Below, piece by piece: positions 59,965-64,000 of a stretch of 64,000 nt of DNA. The notes under the pieces are model-generated. The model ran no database searches and was not told the origin of the DNA. It saw only the letters and a program-made list of their open reading frames with translations. The stretch is from assembly GCA_022560875.1 (NCBI GenBank), contig JADFSH010000002.1, positions 1 to 64,000 of the forward strand. Reading direction: 5' to 3'. The stretch comes from Planctomycetota bacterium. Lineage in GTDB: Bacteria; Planctomycetota; Phycisphaerae; Phycisphaerales; SM1A02. The number at the start of each line of letters is the position of its first letter. Within the stretch, counting starts at the first letter, position 1. The position numbers were made by a program, and so were the translations under genes.

Positions 59965-59988
59965 ACAGGGCCGGTCTTCCGGCCCTGT
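59965..59988 (-). terminator. Probable terminator after the KKAT-repeat gene
   Basis: A perfect 10-bp inverted repeat (ACAGGGCCGG / CCGGCCCTGT) with a four-base loop, followed on the minus strand by TTTC. It lies about 80 bases past the stop of the minus-strand gene at 60070. The short T-run makes the call moderate. Confidence 0.6.
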
Positions 59989-60069
59989 CCCCAGTTCGTG
60001 AATCGGGGTGTCTTCGCCGGCATTCGCTCACAACGTGAGTCGGATGAGCCGGTGGGAAGAAGAATCTGG

Positions 60070-60330
60070 CTACCTCTTCTTGCGGGGACGGGCAGCTTTC
60101 TTGCGAGTCGCCTTCTTCTTGGTGGCCTTCTTCCTGGGAGTGGCCTTTTTCTTGGTGGCCTTCTTTCTGCGAGTGGCCTTTTTCTTGGTGGCCTTCTTCT
60201 TGGTGGCCTTCTTGCGAGTCGCTTTCTTCCTGGTGGATTTCTTGCGAGTCACCTTTTTGCGAGTGACCTTCTTTCGGGTGGCCTTTTTGCGAGTGGCCTT
60301 CTTCCTCGTGGCGCGTTTCTTCTTGGCCAT
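60070..60330 (-). CDS. Histone-H1-like Lys/Arg-rich KKAT-repeat protein
   Basis: 86 residues, almost entirely repeats of KKAT/RKKAT (also KKVT and KKST), about 15 units, ending in PRKKR. Over half of the residues are Lys or Arg. This composition matches bacterial histone-H1-like proteins that coat and condense DNA. A strong AAAGGAGG is eight bases before ATG 60330, and the gene stands alone. The repetitive DNA leaves long open frames on the other strand that are not genes. Repeat number is likely variable between strains. Confidence 0.85.
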   Translation of the reverse strand: MAKKKRATRKKATRKKATRKKVTRKKVTRKKSTRKKATRKKATKKKATKKKATRRKKATKKKATPRKKATKKKATRKKAARPRKKR

Positions 60331-60391
60331 TGGTATGACCTCCTTTGTACGCTAGCGTGTCGGAGCAAAACGCATAACAAGTAATGGCGGA

Positions 60392-60426
60392 ACGTCCGCA
60401 GTAAAATTGTTACCTCTATCGGACGT
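60392..60426. promoter_or_regulatory. Inverted repeat between divergent KKAT and dapB genes
   Basis: ACGTCCG at 60392-60398 and CGGACGT at 60420-60426 are a perfect 7-bp inverted repeat separated by 21 bases, centred between the two divergent starts. It could be an operator. It may also be chance. Confidence 0.3.
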
Positions 60427-60462
60427 CAGGTGATAGTATCTTGATAGAAAAAATTTCAAGTC

Positions 60463-61194
60463 ATGATTGTGGGTACTTCAACAACGACGTCAATTCGACT
60501 TGTGGTGACCGGTTCGGAAGGCCGAATGAGCTCTGCTTTGCGCGCTGTGTCGAGGAAAGACCAAAGGTTTGTTTTGCTTGAAACTATGGGGTTTCGCGGG
60601 TGCGCCAAGCGGAAATCGCAAGGGGAAAATCATCCCGACAACGCTGATGTCATTGTCGATTTTACAACCGAAGAAGGGACGGCTTTCGCATTGCAAATTG
60701 CCAGTCAGGAAAGCTGTGCATTTCTTGTCGGAACTACTGGTTTAAGTCGCAACATTATTGACAAAATTGAGAATTTCGCCGCTGAACATCCGGTTATGAT
60801 CGCTCCCAACACCTCTCTCGGTGCCGTTGTCATGAGATTTCTCGTTTCTCAGACCGCTCGGATTCTTCAAAGTCGTTGCCACATTGATCTTGTCGAGAGG
60901 CACCACATGCACAAGCGCGATGCTCCTTCGGGGACCGCAATTCGCCTCGTCGAGTCAATTCGGGAAAAAGCCGGCATCGAAATACCCCCGGAACGTGTTC
61001 ATTCCATACGTGCCGGGGATATCTGTGGCGAGCATGAAGTCGAATTTTCCTGTCCGGGTGAGCGTCTGAAAATTCTGCATACCGTCACTGATCGCAGGGT
61101 TTTTGCTCTGGGAGCGCTGGATGCCGCCGCTTGGCTGTATCAACAACCACCCGGGCTTCACACCCTCGAAGAATTTCTGGGAATCGAACCGTAA
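60463..61194 (+). CDS. dapB: 4-hydroxy-tetrahydrodipicolinate reductase
   Basis: 243 residues. Reduces the dihydrodipicolinate-type intermediate with NAD(P)H in the diaminopimelate/lysine pathway. The cofactor motif is VTGSEGRMSSAL; DVIVDFTTEEGTAFAL and FLVGTTGLS follow. The catalytic block VERHHMHKRDAPSGTA with its His pair and Lys is intact. The N-terminus has a short extension (MIVGTSTTTS) before the first strand. Diaminopimelate supply implies peptidoglycan synthesis. Confidence 0.95.
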   Translation: MIVGTSTTTSIRLVVTGSEGRMSSALRAVSRKDQRFVLLETMGFRGCAKRKSQGENHPDNADVIVDFTTEEGTAFALQIASQESCAFLVGTTGLSRNIIDKIENFAAEHPVMIAPNTSLGAVVMRFLVSQTARILQSRCHIDLVERHHMHKRDAPSGTAIRLVESIREKAGIEIPPERVHSIRAGDICGEHEVEFSCPGERLKILHTVTDRRVFALGALDAAAWLYQQPPGLHTLEEFLGIEP

Positions 61195-61255
61195 TTGTGT
61201 CCCCAGCGTCCAGGAGCAATTCCGGGATCCGGGATCCCCCAGATCACCGTACGTC

Positions 61256-61774
61256 TCAATTACCCTCAGCGATTGCCAATTCGTCACTCAGCGTTCTGGG
61301 CGCAAACAAGTCGGTCAGATCACTGGAATTGACATAGTTGTAGAGTTCGAGCGTTTCTGCATCTGAGAGGCCGGCGGGCACCCGCGCGCGCACGTTTCCA
61401 GTGAACGGGTTGTACCAGAACTTGGCGCTGGTGGAATCCGTCCCCACTCGTACGGGAGGATGCGTGAGATCCGCCTGAGCTATGCCCGCGATCTCGAGCC
61501 AGGGATGAGTGCCGTCAAGCAATGGATTTTCAGGAAGATCGCCGTTCTCCACACTGAACCATTCGGGATCGATTGTCGTCGGGAAGCCCCGGATACTGAC
61601 ATCAACCCTACCGAGCGCAGACTGAAGAATGACTTCATTATTGAATCGAATGACATCACCGCGAAGAACCTCACGATTCTGATCCTCCTGCTCGGTGGTG
61701 CGATAATACAGCATTACCCCGGCGACAACGCCTGAAATCATGATCGCCACCAAACTGTCAATTGCCCATCGCAT
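61256..61774 (-). CDS. Membrane-anchored pseudopilin-like hypothetical protein
   Basis: 172 residues from ATG 61774 (GGAG about ten bases upstream). The N-terminus MRWAIDSLVAIMISGVVAGVMLYY is one transmembrane helix with a very short cytoplasmic part, and TTEQEDQNREVLRGDVIRF continues as a helix. The rest (FWYNPFTGNVRARVP, LYNYVNSSDLTDLF) looks globular and would be outside the inner membrane. The layout resembles type II secretion pseudopilins, but there is no clear prepilin cleavage site, so the family is uncertain. Confidence 0.7.
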   Translation of the reverse strand: MRWAIDSLVAIMISGVVAGVMLYYRTTEQEDQNREVLRGDVIRFNNEVILQSALGRVDVSIRGFPTTIDPEWFSVENGDLPENPLLDGTHPWLEIAGIAQADLTHPPVRVGTDSTSAKFWYNPFTGNVRARVPAGLSDAETLELYNYVNSSDLTDLFAPRTLSDELAIAEGN

Positions 61775-62025
61775 GTTCTCTACTCCGTTTGAGTGTCCTT
61801 GACAATGAGGCACTTCTTCATCCTTAAAAACAGATATATAAGGCCTTCATCCAAGCTGCTCCTCGTTATCTTTCCGAATGCGGTTCAGTCTGTGAGGTCT
61901 GGGTTGAGTTGACGAGGGAGGACCTATCGCGTCTGTCCTGAGCCCGTCCGAGGAAGCAGAATTTCAGGATGCTACGCTGATTATCGGTCTCGTGTGCCTC
62001 CACGTTCGCTATCCTGATCTGTGAA

Positions 62026-63273
62026 ATGAGTCGAATTCACACCATCCAGCTTGAATGTGGCATGACCCTTGTTACCGAGTCCCTCACCAACGTATCTTCC
62101 GTCGCGATGAAATGGCTTTTGCCGGTCGGATCTGCTACTGATGCTGAAGATGAGGACGGTCAAGCGACCCTTCTTAGCGAGCTGATATTTCGTGGTGCCG
62201 GCGAAATGAACAGTCGGGAACACAGCGATGCCTTCGATCGCTGCGGGGTGGAGCGTTCCTGCGGGGTCCATTCTCATCATCTCAATCTGAGCACTATCCT
62301 GACGGCTGGTCGACTTGACGAAGCCTTGCCGCTCATTTGTCAGATGGTCATCAATCCGACCCTGCCGGACGACGCCTTGCCTCCCGTCAGGAGTCTGTGT
62401 CTTCAGTCGCTCGATTCACTCGAAGACAATCCCCAGCATCTGGTCATGTTGCGATTGAGACAGCGTCATCTTCCGTCACCGTTTAACCGCTCCGGATACG
62501 GTCTTCCCGGAGTCATCGAGAGTACGACCCCGGAAGCCCTGCGCGACGCCTGGTCAAGAAAATGTCGTCCGCAAAGTTCGATTCTTGGGGTGGCCGGCAG
62601 GATCGATCCGGATGAACTCGCCCGGCGTCTCGATCGGGCTTTGGCGGGGTGGTCAGGCCGGGTGGAGGAGCCGGTGGAATCCGCATCTCCGGAGCGAGGC
62701 ACCCTCACCATCCGACAACCCACATCTCAAGTTCATATCGGACTGGCTTTTGATGCGCCGCACGAAGCGAGTGAAGATGCCATGCTCGAGCGATTGGCAA
62801 TCGGGATACTGAGCGGCTCCTCCAGCGGCAGGCTCTTCACCGAAGTCCGCCAGAAGCGATCGCTCTGCTACAGCGTAGGAGCTTCATATCGAAGCGGGCG
62901 GGATTTTGGCATGGTAACGCTCTATGCGGGAACAACCCCGGAGCGGGCCCAGGAAACTCTGGATGTGTGTCTGAGAGAAATTCACCGTTTGAGCGAAGGG
63001 GTCAGTTCCGATGAATTCAGCCGTACCGTAACCTCCCTCAAAAGCAACCTGATCATGCAGGGAGAATCGACACCCGCCCGGGCCGCGGCGGTGGCGCAGG
63101 ATCATTTTCGACTTGGACGTGCTCGATCGCTGGAAGACATCGCCCATCAGATTGATGAGATTAGCCACGAGCAGTTGAACGAATACGTGCACGAGAGGGA
63201 AATTGATCATTTCACGCTCGTCTCCCTCGGCCCGGTGGCATTGGAGATGCCGAAACAGGTTGCGAGTCCCTGA
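62026..63273 (+). CDS. M16-family peptidase homologue lacking the zinc-binding motif
   Basis: 415 residues with the two-lobe M16 layout. Where active members have HxxEH, this protein reads ATLLSELIFRGAG, so all zinc ligands are absent. The second half keeps LSGSSSGRLFTEVRQKRSLCYSVGASYRSGRDFG, the R/Y pair and glycine-rich region that non-catalytic M16 subunits contribute to a shared active site. It is probably the inactive partner of a heterodimer like mitochondrial MPP-alpha. The active partner is not in the window. Confidence 0.87.
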   Translation: MSRIHTIQLECGMTLVTESLTNVSSVAMKWLLPVGSATDAEDEDGQATLLSELIFRGAGEMNSREHSDAFDRCGVERSCGVHSHHLNLSTILTAGRLDEALPLICQMVINPTLPDDALPPVRSLCLQSLDSLEDNPQHLVMLRLRQRHLPSPFNRSGYGLPGVIESTTPEALRDAWSRKCRPQSSILGVAGRIDPDELARRLDRALAGWSGRVEEPVESASPERGTLTIRQPTSQVHIGLAFDAPHEASEDAMLERLAIGILSGSSSGRLFTEVRQKRSLCYSVGASYRSGRDFGMVTLYAGTTPERAQETLDVCLREIHRLSEGVSSDEFSRTVTSLKSNLIMQGESTPARAAAVAQDHFRLGRARSLEDIAHQIDEISHEQLNEYVHEREIDHFTLVSLGPVALEMPKQVASP

Positions 63274-63425
63274 TTTCAGCGATGTCATGACTATACGGAC
63301 CGTCCCCGAGTCCGTTTCCTGATGGGGCTGGTAATTCGTGGCGGTTATGAATTGATCGAGATGTGGAATCGAGTCGCGATCGATCCGGTTTTGACTTTTC
63401 TTCAACGATCGATTCTCATTGGACT

Positions 63426-63698
63426 ATGGCGCTGGAAACATCGATTTATCAGCCTGGCAAACGTGTTCGAGTGACCCAACAGGTTCCCCGTCGGGAAGGG
63501 GCCTGGACGGAATCGACCGAGGGCGTTATCACGCGCTTTCAGCAGGAAAAAACCGGTTCGTGGTATGCCCATGCCAAGGATGACAAGCTCTGGCTCGATC
63601 GCCTGGAACTTCGTCTCGACGATGGCGAATGCACGATCCTCAATCTCGACCAGTATTCGTCCATCGAGGAACTGACGACGGATGAGAATCAGTCCTGA
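63426..63698 (+). CDS. Small hypothetical SH3-like protein
   Basis: 90 residues from ATG 63426; a longer in-frame start at 63363 is less likely. YQPGKRVRVTQQVPRREGAWTESTEGVITRF, then TGSWYAHAKDDKLWLDRLELRLDDGE, suggests a small five-strand barrel with a conserved Trp-Tyr surface. Similar small proteins occur widely without known function. Its stop overlaps the convergent partial gene by ten bases. Confidence 0.7.
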   Translation: MALETSIYQPGKRVRVTQQVPRREGAWTESTEGVITRFQQEKTGSWYAHAKDDKLWLDRLELRLDDGECTILNLDQYSSIEELTTDENQS

Positions 63699-64000
63699 GA
63701 TTTCGCGGGAGGGGTGAAATCGAGGATGATGGAGGCGTTGAAGACCTGCCCGTCCGCGGAGTTGAATTTTGCCACCAGTTCCATATTCTCGCGCAGCTTG
63801 TCGGTATCAAGCTTCAGCCTGAACAGGTACGTGCGGGTAATGACCGAGTACTGTGTCCGATTATCTTTTCGATTTTCCAGATCGATATCCCAGTTCTCAA
63901 TGAATTCGATAGCCCTGCCATCCGAGTGCATCTCGAACAACTTGATATTCATCTGCCCCAGAGCCTTGGAAATGTCTTCTTCCAGGTCTTTAAATTCGAT
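63689..64000 (-). CDS. Hypothetical protein, 5' end beyond window edge
   Basis: The minus-strand frame is open from the edge to the stop at 63689 (103 codons). IEFKDLEEDISKALGQ reads through the apparent start at 63952 in frame with no stop, so the gene most likely starts outside the window. The visible part alternates strands (YSVITRTYLFRLKLDTD, FNASIILDFTPP). No family recognised. Confidence 0.65.
   Translation of the reverse strand: MEFKDLEEDISKALGQMNIKLFEMHSDGRAIEFIENWDIDLENRKDNRTQYSVITRTYLFRLKLDTDKLRENMELVAKFNSADGQVFNASIILDFTPPAKSQD

Noticed and set aside
59998-60384. Plus-strand open frames rich in Leu, Phe and Val that look like membrane proteins
   Set aside because: They are complements of the Lys/Arg-rich KKAT repeats (AAG read backwards gives CTT), not real hydrophobic proteins.
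61225-61240. GGGATCCGGGATCCC near-palindrome after dapB
   Set aside because: Could be a short hairpin, but the loop is either one or five bases with no T-run, so I did not call a terminator.
1-64000. tRNA, rRNA, CRISPR arrays, insertion sequences
   Set aside because: Looked for cloverleaf ends, regularly spaced repeats and transposase motifs on both strands. None was convincing by eye.

Overview
The window looks like a chromosomal segment of a planctomycete, most likely of the Phycisphaerae type. It has moderately high GC, many lipoproteins and Tat- or Sec-exported proteins of unknown function, a FliA-type sigma factor, a short Lys/Arg-rich histone-H1-like protein, and a polysaccharide locus with planctomycete-style domain fusions. 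No rRNA, tRNA, CRISPR array or insertion sequence was seen. The taxonomic call is inference from gene content only.

Left flank (1-17.7 kb): the window opens inside a methylmalonyl-CoA mutase large-subunit gene (minus strand). A lipoprotein, an amber-interrupted sulfotransferase, ispF, a RelA/SpoT-type HD hydrolase, a LolA-like exported protein and a TPR/gluzincin protein follow. Next come a dehydratase-ACP-dehydratase trio, an AhpD-like protein, coaD, a metallo-beta-lactamase-fold protein that has lost its metal ligands, a large exported protein with a possible C25/caspase-like end, a small lipoprotein, an outer-membrane TpsB-like transporter with no visible partner, and a membrane protein.

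Centre (18.0-49.0 kb): one plus-strand exopolysaccharide/O-antigen-type locus of about 31 kb. It starts with a NusG/RfaH-like antiterminator and a G-quadruplex-prone leader, and ends at a GNRA-loop hairpin. It encodes five SAM methyltransferases, two DegT/StrS aminotransferases, three FemAB/CelD-like acyltransferases, a radical-SAM/SPASM protein, a Wzx flippase, an asparagine-synthetase-like protein without the glutaminase cysteine, five glycosyltransferases (two fused to left-handed beta-helix domains), two tandem paralogous Wzy-type polymerases/ligases, a polysaccharide deacetylase, a Wzc-like chain-length regulator/ATPase and the initiating sugar-phosphate transferase. Fourteen junctions are 1-4 nt stop/start overlaps. 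Seven of the proteins end in R-x-A-A, which is the most unexpected pattern in the window.

Right flank (49.1-64 kb): a Tat-exported epimerase-like protein, an ATP/ADP-carrier-like MFS transporter, an 818-residue exported protein with repeated LTxxQ-like segments, gpmI, a YggS-type PLP protein, a FliA-type sigma factor, two small membrane proteins, a 7Fe ferredoxin, the KKAT-repeat protein, dapB, a pseudopilin-like protein, an M16-family protein lacking the zinc motif, and two small unknowns, the last running off the edge.

The central locus can be read as a complete Wzx/Wzy-type pathway. The 47.5 kb transferase would load the first sugar on undecaprenyl phosphate. Glycosyltransferases would extend it, and aminotransferases, acyltransferases, the AsnB-like protein and methyltransferases would decorate it. 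Wzx would flip it, one or both Wzy proteins would polymerise it, and the Wzc-like protein would control length.
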